Shown in pieces: positions 24,734-33,543 of a stretch of DNA of 41,010 bases. A program made the translations under genes and the position numbers. The notes below the pieces were generated by a model, which saw only the letters and a list, made by a program, of their open reading frames with translations, had not been told where the DNA came from and searched no databases. The DNA is from CAYRMV01 sp964425255. GTDB lineage: Bacteria; Bacteroidota; Bacteroidia; Flavobacteriales_D; Crocinitomicaceae. Location: NCBI GenBank assembly GCA_964425255.1, contig CAYRMV010000014.1, positions 1 through 41,010 of the forward strand. The letters run 5' to 3'. Positions within the stretch are counted from its first letter, which is position 1, and every line of letters starts with the position of its first letter.

Positions 24734-26065
24734 ATGAAAACAAAAACGCTCAAGAAAAACAAAGTCAATGTTGTTACATTAGGTTGCTCCAAAAATGTGT
24801 TTGATTCCGAAGTGATGATGGCACAATTAAAAGCAAACAAATTCGATGTGGAACATGAATCACTTCAAGATGATGCGGAAATTGTTATCATAAATACCTG
24901 TGGATTTATTGACAATGCCAAACAAGAGTCCATCGACACGATTTTGCGTTATGCGCAAGCAAAGGCAGATGGACAAGTAGACAAAGTATATGTTACAGGC
25001 TGTCTTTCTGAACGTTACCGCGATGATTTAGAAAATGAAATCCCAGAAGTTGATGCTTTTTTTGGAACACGAGAATTACCTCGCTTATTGAAAACCCTAA
25101 AAGCAGACTACAAACACGAATTAGTTGGTGAACGCTTGTTGACAACCCCTTCGCATTATGCGTATTTCAAAATTGCAGAAGGTTGTGATCGACCGTGTTC
25201 TTTCTGTGCAATTCCTTTGATGCGCGGAAAACATGCTTCCACTCCCATGGAAGATTTGGTCACAAGTGCAAAAGATTTGGCCGCAAAAGGAGTCAAAGAA
25301 TTGATGTTAATCGCACAAGATTTGACTTATTATGGGTTGGATTTATACAAAAAAAGAAACTTAGCCGAATTAGTTGATCGCCTTTCAGATGTTGAAGGAA
25401 TTGATTGGATTCGTTTACATTACGCTTTTCCTGCTGGTTTCCCAATGGATGTGTTAGATGTGATGAACAATCGTTCGAATGTTTGCAACTACTTAGACAT
25501 GCCGCTTCAACATGGATCTACCAAGATTTTGCAATCTATGCGAAGAGGAATAACACGCGAAAAAACAGAAGATTTAGTCAATCAAATTCGCGACAAAGTT
25601 CCAGGAATTGCATTGAGAACAACGTTAATTGCTGGTTATCCGGGAGAAACGGAAGCCGATTTTCAAGAAATGTATGAATTCGTTGAACGCATGCGTTTTG
25701 ATCGTTTGGGGATTTTCACCTATTCGCACGAAGAAAACACACATGCTTTTAGTTTAAAAGACGATGTTTCCGAAAAAATCAAGCGCAATCGTGCGGATCA
25801 AATCATGGAATTACAATCTGGAATTAGTTATGATTTGAATCAATTGAAAGTCGGAAAAACATACAAAACCTTATTTGATCGTGTGGAAGGAGATTATTTC
25901 ATTGGCCGAACCGAATTTGATTCCCCTGAAGTAGATAATGAAGTGTTGGTTAAAAAAGCGGATCACTTTGTACGTTTAGGTGACTTCGCCGATGTAACCA
26001 TTACTTCAGCAGATCATTATGATTTGTACGGAACAATTCTCGAAAAAAATAACATCCTGAAATAG
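24734..26065 (+). CDS. rimO: ribosomal protein S12 methylthiotransferase RimO
   Basis: RimO is a radical-SAM enzyme adding a methylthio group to an aspartate of ribosomal protein S12. The 443-residue protein has the N-terminal cluster cysteines C18, C56 and C90, the radical-SAM motif CDRPCSFC (C151, C155, C158) and a C-terminal TRAM domain (about 375-443). RimO, rather than the tRNA enzyme MiaB, is indicated by TLGCSKNVFDSE, the IAQDLTYYG stretch and DMPLQHGSTKILQSMRRG. A transporter gene follows after 24 bases. Confidence 0.95.
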   Translation: MKTKTLKKNKVNVVTLGCSKNVFDSEVMMAQLKANKFDVEHESLQDDAEIVIINTCGFIDNAKQESIDTILRYAQAKADGQVDKVYVTGCLSERYRDDLENEIPEVDAFFGTRELPRLLKTLKADYKHELVGERLLTTPSHYAYFKIAEGCDRPCSFCAIPLMRGKHASTPMEDLVTSAKDLAAKGVKELMLIAQDLTYYGLDLYKKRNLAELVDRLSDVEGIDWIRLHYAFPAGFPMDVLDVMNNRSNVCNYLDMPLQHGSTKILQSMRRGITREKTEDLVNQIRDKVPGIALRTTLIAGYPGETEADFQEMYEFVERMRFDRLGIFTYSHEENTHAFSLKDDVSEKIKRNRADQIMELQSGISYDLNQLKVGKTYKTLFDRVEGDYFIGRTEFDSPEVDNEVLVKKADHFVRLGDFADVTITSADHYDLYGTILEKNNILK

Positions 26066-26089
26066 GATCCCATCAGTCAAATTTCTGCA

Positions 26090-26953
26090 GTGAAACAACC
26101 CATCGTTTTTCTAGCAATTGGAATCCTGTGTATTGGATTATATCCGATTTTAGTCAAAACGGTGCATGTACCCGGTGTACCAGCTGCATTTTATCGTATG
26201 TTTTTGGCAACGCTCGCTTTTATTCCTTTTTTTATTGGTCAAAACATTCCTTTAATCGTTCCTAAAAAATGGATTTTCATGACTGTTTTGGCTGGTTTTT
26301 TATTTGCTGCTGACATTGCCGTTTGGAACGTTTCGATTCAAATTTCGAGTCCCACATTGGCTACTTTATTGACCAACCTTTCTCCAATATGGGTGGGGAT
26401 GATTTCCTTTTTATTTTTGCCAAACAAACCTACTTTCCGCTTTTGGATTGGCGCTTTAATTGCCTTTATTGGAATGCTCATTCTTTTGGGCTGGAACGTA
26501 ATTTTAGAAATCAATACCGATTTGGGATTCTTTCTCGCTGTATTATCGGGTATTTTTTATGCAAATTACATGTTGGTCAGCAAACAAATTTTGCGACATA
26601 CAACCGTGTTTACATTTTTCTTAAACATGATGGCTGTAGCTTCTTTTTTCTTATTGATTTTCACTTTATATCTTGGACAACCTTTGTCTGGCTATGATTT
26701 CCCTTCTTGGATTTCATTAGCAACACAAGCTATTGTTTGTCAATTAATCGGATGGTTAGCAATTAGTTTTGCTGTTCAAAAAATGGAAGCTGGAACTGTA
26801 TCACTTACGCTTCTGACTCAAGCAGTTATCACAGGAATTCTTTCTTGGATCATTATTGGTGAACGTTTTGAAAGCAATGAATATATAGGCGGAAGCATTC
26901 TTCTTTTAGGCATTGCATTCACTTATTGGAAGAAAAAGAAAGTCACTGAATAA
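26090..26953 (+). CDS. EamA/DMT-family membrane transporter
   Basis: A 287-residue protein with ten hydrophobic segments in two EamA repeats (about 3-135 and 150-282), typical of drug/metabolite transporters that export amino acids, metabolites or drugs across the inner membrane. The substrate cannot be predicted. The reading frame starts with GTG at 26090; no upstream ATG is in frame. It follows rimO by 24 bases with no evident promoter and ends two bases before the convergent DUF2480 gene. Confidence 0.88.
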   Translation: MKQPIVFLAIGILCIGLYPILVKTVHVPGVPAAFYRMFLATLAFIPFFIGQNIPLIVPKKWIFMTVLAGFLFAADIAVWNVSIQISSPTLATLLTNLSPIWVGMISFLFLPNKPTFRFWIGALIAFIGMLILLGWNVILEINTDLGFFLAVLSGIFYANYMLVSKQILRHTTVFTFFLNMMAVASFFLLIFTLYLGQPLSGYDFPSWISLATQAIVCQLIGWLAISFAVQKMEAGTVSLTLLTQAVITGILSWIIIGERFESNEYIGGSILLLGIAFTYWKKKKVTE

Positions 26954-26954
26954 G

Positions 26955-27464
26955 TTATTTTCGCTTGAAAATTGGAACTGTTGAACATGGCTCACCATAC
27001 ATGATGCTTTTAGCAACCGTTTGTAAATGCTTGGTCAATTCGACCATCGAAAATTCAGGAGCAGGAATATCTGCACATCCTTTCACGATAAAACGCCCAT
27101 CGATTTTATCACTCAAATCAAAGGTCTGAATTTGATCAACAATCAATGATTTTAGCAAATCCAATTTAGAGCCCACAAGCGCTTTTTTGACATAGGGCTG
27201 TAGCTTCGTTACCACCAACATGTATGCCCAAGTAGGAACTATGGCATCTGCAGAACAATGTACATAAACCGATTTTTGATCGTATTGAGCCCAATCGTGA
27301 TCCGAAATAAATTGACGAAAGTCTTTTTCTTTTAAAATTAGTCCTTGCCACAGATAATCGGCAATATCAAAAGAAAGAATATCCGTTTCTTTCGGATTGA
27401 ACTCTGCCAAATCAACTGCAATCAGTCCACTTTCTTTTACTTTATTTCGAATCAAATCTTCCAT
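26955..27464 (-). CDS. DUF2480 family protein
   Basis: A 169-residue cytoplasmic protein of the DUF2480 family, found almost only in Bacteroidetes and without known function. Recognisable stretches are IAVDLAEF, DIADYLWQGLILKEKDFR, VYVHCSADAIVPTWAYMLV and VKGCADIPAPEFSMVELTK. The two conserved cysteines (in HCSAD and GCAD) might bind metal. An in-frame TTG at 27500 would add 12 residues but lies upstream of the promoter, so the ATG at 27464 is preferred. Confidence 0.85.
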   Translation of the reverse strand: MEDLIRNKVKESGLIAVDLAEFNPKETDILSFDIADYLWQGLILKEKDFRQFISDHDWAQYDQKSVYVHCSADAIVPTWAYMLVVTKLQPYVKKALVGSKLDLLKSLIVDQIQTFDLSDKIDGRFIVKGCADIPAPEFSMVELTKHLQTVAKSIMYGEPCSTVPIFKRK

Positions 27465-27468
27465 AAAA

Positions 27469-27501
27469 CAAAAATACAAAGGAAAAGTCTGGAGAAACAA
27501 A
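27469..27501 (-). promoter_or_regulatory. promoter of the DUF2480 gene, TTTG - 21 bp - TATTTTTG
   Basis: On the minus strand TTTG (27501-27498) and TATTTTTG (27476-27469) are 21 bases apart, a textbook match. The ATG begins only four bases after the -7 box, so the transcript may be leaderless or nearly so. Confidence 0.65.
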
Positions 27502-27539
27502 TTTTTGGGATTTATTCTGAATTGTTACTCTATTTGATT

Positions 27540-27547
27540 TATCTTCG
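27540..27547 (+). promoter_or_regulatory. -7 box TATCTTCG before the YCII lipoprotein gene
   Basis: TATCTTCG departs from TAnnTTTG at one base and ends nine bases before the ATG at 27557. A TTG lies 15 bases upstream (27522-27524), slightly too near. Confidence 0.4.
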
Positions 27548-27556
27548 GAAGAAAAA

Positions 27557-28009
27557 ATGAAATTTACATATCTATTTTCTTTTCTCTTGATATGCTTAGT
27601 TATCTCTTGTTCCAGTTCAAAAATAGGTTTTGATGCACAATTAGCCAAACACCTTGATGCAGACGCATACGGAATGAAAACGTATTACATGGCATTCTTA
27701 AAAGCCGGACCCAACAGAAATCAAGATAGTACACAAACTGCACAAATTCAACGCGCTCACTTGGATAATATCAATCGTATGGCGAAAGAAGGCAAACTGA
27801 TTGTTGCTGGACCTTTTCTCGATAAAAATGAGGTACGTGGTATTTATATTTTCAACGTGGAAACGGAAGAAGAAGCCAAAAAATTAACCGAATCAGATCC
27901 CGCAGTCCAATCAGGTCGTTTAATTATGGAATTACACCCATGGTATGGTTCTGCAGCACTAATACTGATTCCAGATTTACACGAAAAAGTAGCTGAGAAA
28001 AAGATTTAA
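27557..28009 (+). CDS. YCII-related lipoprotein
   Basis: A 150-residue lipoprotein (lipobox VISC, C18) whose mature part is a YCII-like ferredoxin-fold domain (about 40-135; MAFLKAGPNR, HLDNINRMAKEGKLIVAGPF, YIFNVETEEEAKKLTESDPAVQSGRL). YciI-like proteins are small, often dehydrochlorinase-like or regulatory; a lipid-anchored form acting in the periplasm is common in Bacteroidetes and uncharacterised. The stop codon shares TTAA with that of the convergent SRPBCC gene. Confidence 0.85.
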   Translation: MKFTYLFSFLLICLVISCSSSKIGFDAQLAKHLDADAYGMKTYYMAFLKAGPNRNQDSTQTAQIQRAHLDNINRMAKEGKLIVAGPFLDKNEVRGIYIFNVETEEEAKKLTESDPAVQSGRLIMELHPWYGSAALILIPDLHEKVAEKKI

Positions 28010-28464
28010 CTAACTTTCCCGAAGATTTCTTCTACTTTTTTGAAGCGATAATCGAAAATTTCTTCCAATTTTGGGCGAACAATCAAAGGATGTGCAATTC
28101 GACCTAAAATTCCAAAGGGAACTTCATACGAAACGATGTCAGTCATTTCGATTCCTTTTGGATGATACTTAAAATGATGCTCGTGATGCCAAATTTTGTA
28201 AGGTCCTTTGCGTTGTTCATCCACAAAAAAACGTTCGTCGTGCACGTATTTAATTTCTGTGATCCAATTCATTGGAATTCGAAGCAAAGGAGTAACTCGG
28301 TATTCGATCATCAAGCCTTCGTACATTTTTTCAGGCAACTGAGTCAACACATCAAAACCCATATAATCAGGAGTGATCGTTTTTAAATTTTTTGGAGAAG
28401 AAAAAAAGTCCCAACACGTTTCCATATCAGTCGGGACAATTTGTTTGCGAATTAATTGATACAT
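28006..28464 (-). CDS. SRPBCC-family (START-like) protein
   Basis: A 152-residue protein of the SRPBCC / polyketide cyclase-like superfamily, which forms a deep pocket for hydrophobic ligands. Typical features are the opening IVPTDMETCWDFFSSPKNL, the YRVTPLLRIPMNWITEI strand region and the final long helix with PLIVRPKLEEIFDYRFKKVEEIF. It resembles the proteins often annotated as cell-division inhibitor SulA-like or ligand-binding SRPBCC in flavobacteria; no enzymatic role is supported. A TTG at 28491 could add nine residues, but the ATG at 28464 fits better. Confidence 0.82.
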   Translation of the reverse strand: MYQLIRKQIVPTDMETCWDFFSSPKNLKTITPDYMGFDVLTQLPEKMYEGLMIEYRVTPLLRIPMNWITEIKYVHDERFFVDEQRKGPYKIWHHEHHFKYHPKGIEMTDIVSYEVPFGILGRIAHPLIVRPKLEEIFDYRFKKVEEIFGKVS

Positions 28465-28517
28465 GTCTGATCTTTGTATAAAAACAGACAATTCACAAAA
28501 ATGTTTATCTTCTTTTG

Positions 28518-29078
28518 TTAATCTTGCAAATTGCGATCAATGTCTTTAATCAAAAGGGCTATTTCGGAGATTAATTGATCTTTTTGGGATGATTTTTCAT
28601 ACGTTCCCTCCAAATAGTCACGGAGTTGTAGTTGACATTCCAAAATATGACTTTCCTCGAAAGGACCTTCTAGGTTTTCCAGGATGGTTAAACATTCAAG
28701 TGTCACCATAAAATCATTCTTTACAGCTAAGCGAACGAAATCGGCTATGTACTCGCTGTAATCAAGCGGACTATTCCAAATAGTTGACAAAATCGTCGTT
28801 TGAATTGCCGTATTTGTTGGATCCAATGCTGCTTTCATGATTTCAGTTTTGGAAGCCGAATGTTTTAAACTAGATAAAAACTCAACAATCAAAGCTTTAT
28901 TTTCATCCGATAAACCTGTTAAAGTTTGAATCAAAGGAGCGATGACTGTTTCATCACCATGAACTTGAAGTCCATCTAATGCAGTTGTTATTTTGGCACT
29001 TTGGTTGCTGGCAATATCCTGAATAAACTGCTTGATTTTCGTTGCTTGTTGAATTTTACTTGATTTTGATTCTGACAC
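28518..29078 (-). CDS. HEAT-like helical repeat protein, unknown function
   Basis: A mainly helical protein of about 186 residues. Repeated pairs of helices (for example around TALDGLQVHGDETVIAPLIQTL and EIMKAALDPTNTAIQTTILSTI) resemble HEAT/armadillo repeats, so it probably binds another protein. No ATG is available; the frame stays open to 29246, but a TACCTTTG box at 29101-29094 means the extension upstream is not transcribed. GTG at 29078 is the first start downstream of it. The N-terminus is serine- and lysine-rich. Confidence 0.65.
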   Translation of the reverse strand: MSESKSSKIQQATKIKQFIQDIASNQSAKITTALDGLQVHGDETVIAPLIQTLTGLSDENKALIVEFLSSLKHSASKTEIMKAALDPTNTAIQTTILSTIWNSPLDYSEYIADFVRLAVKNDFMVTLECLTILENLEGPFEESHILECQLQLRDYLEGTYEKSSQKDQLISEIALLIKDIDRNLQD

Positions 29079-29093
29079 GTTGCTACTTTTCGA

Positions 29094-29101
29094 CAAAGGT
29101 A
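29094..29101 (-). promoter_or_regulatory. -7 box TACCTTTG of the HEAT-like gene
   Basis: On the minus strand TACCTTTG is a perfect TAnnTTTG match, 15 bases before the GTG at 29078. It decides the start of the HEAT-like gene. Confidence 0.55.
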
Positions 29102-29171
29102 CACAATCACGTGACAATGTACAACTGAAAATAGGCTTGTCTTTTCCAAGAGTAGCGTTTGTTCTTTTGAT

Positions 29172-29179
29172 TATCTTTG
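29172..29179 (+). promoter_or_regulatory. -7 box TATCTTTG of the solute-binding lipoprotein gene
   Basis: Perfect TAnnTTTG, five bases before ATG 29185. It excludes the long open frame upstream (from 29080) and implies a very short leader. It is divergent from the HEAT-like promoter 71 bases away. Confidence 0.55.
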
Positions 29180-29184
29180 CGCCA

Positions 29185-30147
29185 ATGAAACATGTTCTTC
29201 TGTTTGGATCTTTCGTTATTTTGATTGGTTTGTTTTCGTCTTGCATCGAAAATGCAACTCCAATTCGAAAAAAAATTGTAACTGTTTATACGGATTTTAT
29301 TGGTGAAAACGATTCTGCTATCTATCGAAAATTCGAAAAAGAAACTGGGATCGAAGTGCGATTGAGATGGATAGAAAAAGATAGTATCTTAACTATTTTA
29401 AAAAAAGAAAAATACAATTCTCGCGCTGATTTACTGATTTTTCAAAGTGCCGACTTTTTAATTCAAGCCGAAAAAGATCACCTTTTTCAAGTCGTTGACA
29501 AAGAAGAAATAAACAAAAACATCTCAAATAAATACCAATCAAATTCGAAAAATTGGTTTGCTTTGGGGAGAAATCCACTGATTATCGCTTACAAAAAAAG
29601 TCAGGTTTTTGCCGATTCGATTCGCTATTATGCCGACTTAGCTCGCCCAAAATGGAACCAACAAGTAATGGCATCTTCGTCGCCTGGAAGTGGCTATCGA
29701 TCTCTATCAATGAGTATCCGAAAATTCAAAAACAAAGAAGCGGACACCATTTTAGCACGTATAAACCGAAATACCCATTTCAAAAAAGAAAGCCAATCAG
29801 CATTAATTGAGGCATTTTATTTATCCCAATCTACCTTACTTTTTACCGATTTAGCTAGCATGACTTTTTGGCAACAAAAAAAGAAAGAAAACGCCAAAAA
29901 TGTCGGAATTATTATCCCTAATCAACGTAAAAAAGGCGTGTTTTTCAATATAACTGGTGCTGGAGTATATCGCTACGCACGTCACTCGGAAAATGCCATA
30001 CAACTTTTGACTTTCTTAACGAGCAAACGTGCACAATACCAATGGAACGCGGGGAGAAATCACTACCCTATCAATGAAGTAATTGAGCCGAATTATTGGT
30101 TAAAACAGGTGGGAACAGTTCGTGGGAGATTTTATCTTAATGATTGA
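29185..30147 (+). CDS. extracellular solute-binding lipoprotein, Fe(III)-type (FutA-like)
   Basis: A 320-residue lipoprotein (lipobox FSSC, C20) with the fold of periplasmic binding proteins: VTVYTDFIGENDSAIYRKFEKETGI at the start, RADLLIFQSADFLIQAEKDHLF, and the paired hinge regions WFALGRNPLIIAYKK and GVFFNITGAGVYRYARHSENA. This matches the iron(III)-binding FutA/FbpA family of ABC importers. No permease or ATPase gene is adjacent, so it is an orphan or works with a distant transporter. It overlaps the convergent gene by 11 bases. Confidence 0.85.
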   Translation: MKHVLLFGSFVILIGLFSSCIENATPIRKKIVTVYTDFIGENDSAIYRKFEKETGIEVRLRWIEKDSILTILKKEKYNSRADLLIFQSADFLIQAEKDHLFQVVDKEEINKNISNKYQSNSKNWFALGRNPLIIAYKKSQVFADSIRYYADLARPKWNQQVMASSSPGSGYRSLSMSIRKFKNKEADTILARINRNTHFKKESQSALIEAFYLSQSTLLFTDLASMTFWQQKKKENAKNVGIIIPNQRKKGVFFNITGAGVYRYARHSENAIQLLTFLTSKRAQYQWNAGRNHYPINEVIEPNYWLKQVGTVRGRFYLND

Positions 30148-30535
30148 TTTGTATTGACTTCTTTCGAGATTTGACAACTTCAAGAACGGTGAAAACTAAC
30201 ATCAAGAAAAAAGTCCCCAACAAAACAACTGTAGAAATAACTGAAACAGTATCAAAATCATCGTCTTGCATTTCTACTTGCTTTCGATTGTATTTTTTTT
30301 CATCTAAACGATCATATTGATTGTATTTATTTACCCAAGTTGGATTTTCATTCGCAATGTCTTTCGCTTGATGATAAGATGTTCCATAATTTGCATCTAT
30401 TTCTTTCCCTCTTTCAGTAGTTTGGTTCAAATCATTGACAAAAAACAATGAAACAATCATGACTAATGCAGTTGCTATAACAGGAACAACAATTAGTCGT
30501 AGAAATATTTTCCAAACCCATTTTAAAACGATCAT
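30137..30535 (-). CDS. small two-TM membrane protein, unknown
   Basis: A 132-residue protein with hydrophobic helices near 12-33 and 97-120, and between them a charged segment rich in Asn, Tyr, Asp and Lys. I recognise no family. It follows the CocE-type gene after 14 bases and is likely the last gene of that leftward operon. Its 3' end overlaps the solute-binding gene by 11 bases. Confidence 0.7.
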   Translation of the reverse strand: MIVLKWVWKIFLRLIVVPVIATALVMIVSLFFVNDLNQTTERGKEIDANYGTSYHQAKDIANENPTWVNKYNQYDRLDEKKYNRKQVEMQDDDFDTVSVISTVVLLGTFFLMLVFTVLEVVKSRKKSIQINH

Positions 30536-30549
30536 AGGACAGTAATCGA

Positions 30550-32412
30550 TTATTGATTCTTCATCAAAAGCTGAGTTATCGTTTGGTTTTTCGTATTTAC
30601 TTGAATGACATAAGTTCCTACTGAAACCCGTTCTAAATCGACTTTCTGACCTTTACCAGATGCAATAAGTTGCCCCATGGTTGTAAAAACATTCCATTCA
30701 TCTTCCGATCCAATACCCGAAATTGTCCATTCTCCTGCTGATGGATTTGGGTAAATTGCCAGTTCTACACGTGCCAATTCTTCCGATCCCAAGCTTGGAT
30801 TTGATCCAGGCAGCACAATTTTACTCGGATACAAGGATGTATGATGTATCGTGATGTCTGCCACATTCGTATCGCCTGCTTGATACATCGTGGATCCATT
30901 TTGTAAGTTCACATCCCAACGGAATGAACTATTTCCGGAGACAATCATCCCGATTTTGTGTCCTTCTTTCCAGGTGAAATTGACAAAAGGCAACTTTACT
31001 TCAACAGGAGCAACCGTTCCAGGTGTTAGCAATGCTTCGTTGGCTTGCGTTGTTCCATTTCGGAAACGAATGCGCTTGATTCCATCGTTGATTAACATGT
31101 GTCTTCCATCCGGATAAATATCCAACAAACGAACCACTAAATCCCCATCCGGTTGCGTGCTTTGCACATACAATGAACAAGCAACACGTCCTGAAATGGA
31201 AACATCATCATACAAAATTCCTGTTTGGAAAAATGCCACGTCGTTGCGATTCAACAAGGAAACTTGATCATACGGCCCTTGTTCTAAATCGGGATGTAAG
31301 GTTTGTCCTCCAATGGTTGGCGTTGGAGTTCGTGGGTCAACATTATCAAGCAAACTCGTTCCAGTTCCAGTTTGCAAACCTAATTGTTCGTTTTGATTGA
31401 GAAAAAGAGTTGTGTTTCCCATTGCTGTTAGATCATTGGCATTACTTGTATTCCACGTGTTTTTTCCTGTTTCGTAGTAAGTAACTTGTGCTTGCTGATT
31501 CCAGCCATTGGATATATTTCTCAAGTAATACGCAAAGAAATCACGTGCCATCGAATCACTTTTAAATGCTGCGTTCGGATAAGCGAGTTCTCCTTGTTGT
31601 CCGGATCCAACATTTGCCGTTCCGAATCCGCCGTGAACCCAAGGACCTACCAACAAATATTGTTCGTCTTGTACATTTGTCGCTGCTTGTTGGCACGTTG
31701 CTTTGTACCAATCCATCATCCGATCGATGTTGTGGTCATACCAACCACCGATTTGAAGCGTAGGAATTTGGATACTACTTGGATACCACGAATTGTTTTC
31801 AGCAAATTGCCAGATATTGGAATAATATGGATTTCCCAAAACAAACGGAGAAAGTCCATACCCCAAATTATCCAATTGTTCTAAGCGTGCTTTTTCGAGC
31901 GCACCACCGTAATAATATCCTTCGTAATGTGTTTGCGGATGAGCGACAATTGGAACCGCACAAATGTGATTGGGATGTTGTTCACGCATGGTTTGATATT
32001 GAATTACACCCAAGGCAGAAGGTCCCCATGTGCCCACTTTTTGATTCGACCAAGATTGAGCAGAAATCCATTCGATGACATCATACCCATCTTCTCCCCG
32101 ATTGGCTTGTTGAACAGCTGCTGAAACAGAACCATAAAATCCGCGCCAGTCAACAACCACCCACACATACGGGCTAGCATCTACATTTTGAACAGTACCA
32201 AGTGGTAACCCAATTCGAAACAGGTTTTTGTTGTACGGTGTTTGAATTAATATGGTTGGACAGTCGGTACATCCCGAAGGAATATATACATCGGCTGCTA
32301 AACTTTTTCCATCTCTCATAGGGATAGAAACCACTTGTGTGGGTGTCATCAATTGAGAAAAAGTGTTCCATCCTATGAAACACAAAACGAGTAGTAAGAG
32401 AGATTTGCTCAT
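30550..32412 (-). CDS. CocE/NonD-type alpha/beta hydrolase with T9SS sorting domain
   Basis: A 620-residue secreted hydrolase: signal peptide (1-19), X-Pro dipeptidyl-peptidase S15/CocE catalytic domain (about 25-330), a jelly-roll domain (about 360-535) and a C-terminal type IX secretion signal (about 548-620; YPNPSAGEW, GTYVIQV). The nucleophile is S132 in GTWGPSALG; an aspartate lies in GGWYDHNIDRM and a histidine in GPWVHGG, as in CocE relatives. It may cleave peptides, acyl-amides or esters outside the cell. The sorting domain implies export through T9SS and anchoring to the surface. It starts two bases after capA-like. Confidence 0.9.
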   Translation of the reverse strand: MSKSLLLLVLCFIGWNTFSQLMTPTQVVSIPMRDGKSLAADVYIPSGCTDCPTILIQTPYNKNLFRIGLPLGTVQNVDASPYVWVVVDWRGFYGSVSAAVQQANRGEDGYDVIEWISAQSWSNQKVGTWGPSALGVIQYQTMREQHPNHICAVPIVAHPQTHYEGYYYGGALEKARLEQLDNLGYGLSPFVLGNPYYSNIWQFAENNSWYPSSIQIPTLQIGGWYDHNIDRMMDWYKATCQQAATNVQDEQYLLVGPWVHGGFGTANVGSGQQGELAYPNAAFKSDSMARDFFAYYLRNISNGWNQQAQVTYYETGKNTWNTSNANDLTAMGNTTLFLNQNEQLGLQTGTGTSLLDNVDPRTPTPTIGGQTLHPDLEQGPYDQVSLLNRNDVAFFQTGILYDDVSISGRVACSLYVQSTQPDGDLVVRLLDIYPDGRHMLINDGIKRIRFRNGTTQANEALLTPGTVAPVEVKLPFVNFTWKEGHKIGMIVSGNSSFRWDVNLQNGSTMYQAGDTNVADITIHHTSLYPSKIVLPGSNPSLGSEELARVELAIYPNPSAGEWTISGIGSEDEWNVFTTMGQLIASGKGQKVDLERVSVGTYVIQVNTKNQTITQLLMKNQ

Positions 32413-32414
32413 CT

Positions 32415-33533
32415 TTATTTAAAATAAAAAGTTCCATCAGGCTCAAAAGTGACTTTGAGTTCGGGAATATCTTGTGAAGTTAATATTTTTATTTGTTCCA
32501 ATGCACCATTTGCTTCATCTAAAACGGGACCACCTGCTCCAAGTTGCTTGGTTGAGATTACTTTCCCCGAAACAAAACTTCCATCTTTCCGTAAAGAAAG
32601 GGAAAACAAAGGTGCCATTCCACTGATTCCTTTCAGATTGAATCGACCATAAGTACAGAAATTCCCCATCGAATAGGCAATAAAACGTCCTTTGTAACAA
32701 TCAATTGCACGTGTAACATGTGGCCCGTGCCCAAGTACAACATCCGCTCCAGCATCGATTACTTTACGCGCAAATTCGTAGACATTTCCACGGTTTTCAT
32801 CGTAAAAAATCTCCGTTTTTCGAGTGACATGCGTCTTGGATGAACCTTCAGCACCTCCGTGAAAAGAAACGACTACCACATCGACCATGGCATCCAATTC
32901 TCGCACAATTTTTTGGGCTCGTTCGTAATCCGTGATTTGTAAACAAGCTGTATTGGGAGCAAAAGCCGTGAATCCGTATTTCACACCTTCAATGGTCACC
33001 GTATCCCACGGACAAGAATCCAAACCAGCATAGGTAAAGCCTTTTTCTTTCAAGATTCGTTGTGTGTTTGATCTGCCTGGTTCGCCAAAATCGCCCATGT
33101 GGTTGTTGGCAAGCGAAAGTAAATCAAAGCCAGCTGTTTTAAGTTGATCTACAAAATATTCAGGTTGACGAAACGCGTAGCATTTGGATGGATCACTGCA
33201 TTTTTTGACTGTTCCGCCTGCGTTCAAAACCGTTCCTTCCAAATTTCCGAAGGTAACATCAGCTTGTTGCAAAAACGTATGAAGTGGTTCGAGAAGAAAT
33301 ACATTTTTCGGCGGCAAATAGGAAGAATCTGGAAAATTGGTTCCCATCATGATATCGCCAACGGCAACAAATTGAATAAGTGAATCCGATCGAAGTGAAT
33401 CACTTAGAACTATTTTCTCCTTCAGTTGGATTGATTTGTTTGCTTTCGCCCGTACTTGGAAGGGATTCAACCAAATCAATGCTCCTACTCCAATTCCAAT
33501 TGTAATTCCACTAATCCATTTCATTTTGTTCAT
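32415..33533 (-). CDS. CapA-family metallophosphatase-like protein
   Basis: A 372-residue protein of the PGA_cap/CapA family with a membrane-spanning N-terminal segment (about 5-24). Metallophosphatase-like motifs are AVGDIMMG (D60), GNLEG (96-100), NNHMGD (143 onward), SFHGGAEG and GHGPHV. CapA proteins take part in poly-gamma-glutamate export or related surface polymer steps; without capB/capC nearby the role here is unknown. It lies between a GT-C glycosyltransferase and the surface hydrolase, so a cell-envelope task is likely. Confidence 0.88.
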   Translation of the reverse strand: MNKMKWISGITIGIGVGALIWLNPFQVRAKANKSIQLKEKIVLSDSLRSDSLIQFVAVGDIMMGTNFPDSSYLPPKNVFLLEPLHTFLQQADVTFGNLEGTVLNAGGTVKKCSDPSKCYAFRQPEYFVDQLKTAGFDLLSLANNHMGDFGEPGRSNTQRILKEKGFTYAGLDSCPWDTVTIEGVKYGFTAFAPNTACLQITDYERAQKIVRELDAMVDVVVVSFHGGAEGSSKTHVTRKTEIFYDENRGNVYEFARKVIDAGADVVLGHGPHVTRAIDCYKGRFIAYSMGNFCTYGRFNLKGISGMAPLFSLSLRKDGSFVSGKVISTKQLGAGGPVLDEANGALEQIKILTSQDIPELKVTFEPDGTFYFK

Positions 33534-33543
33534 TGATTTTATT

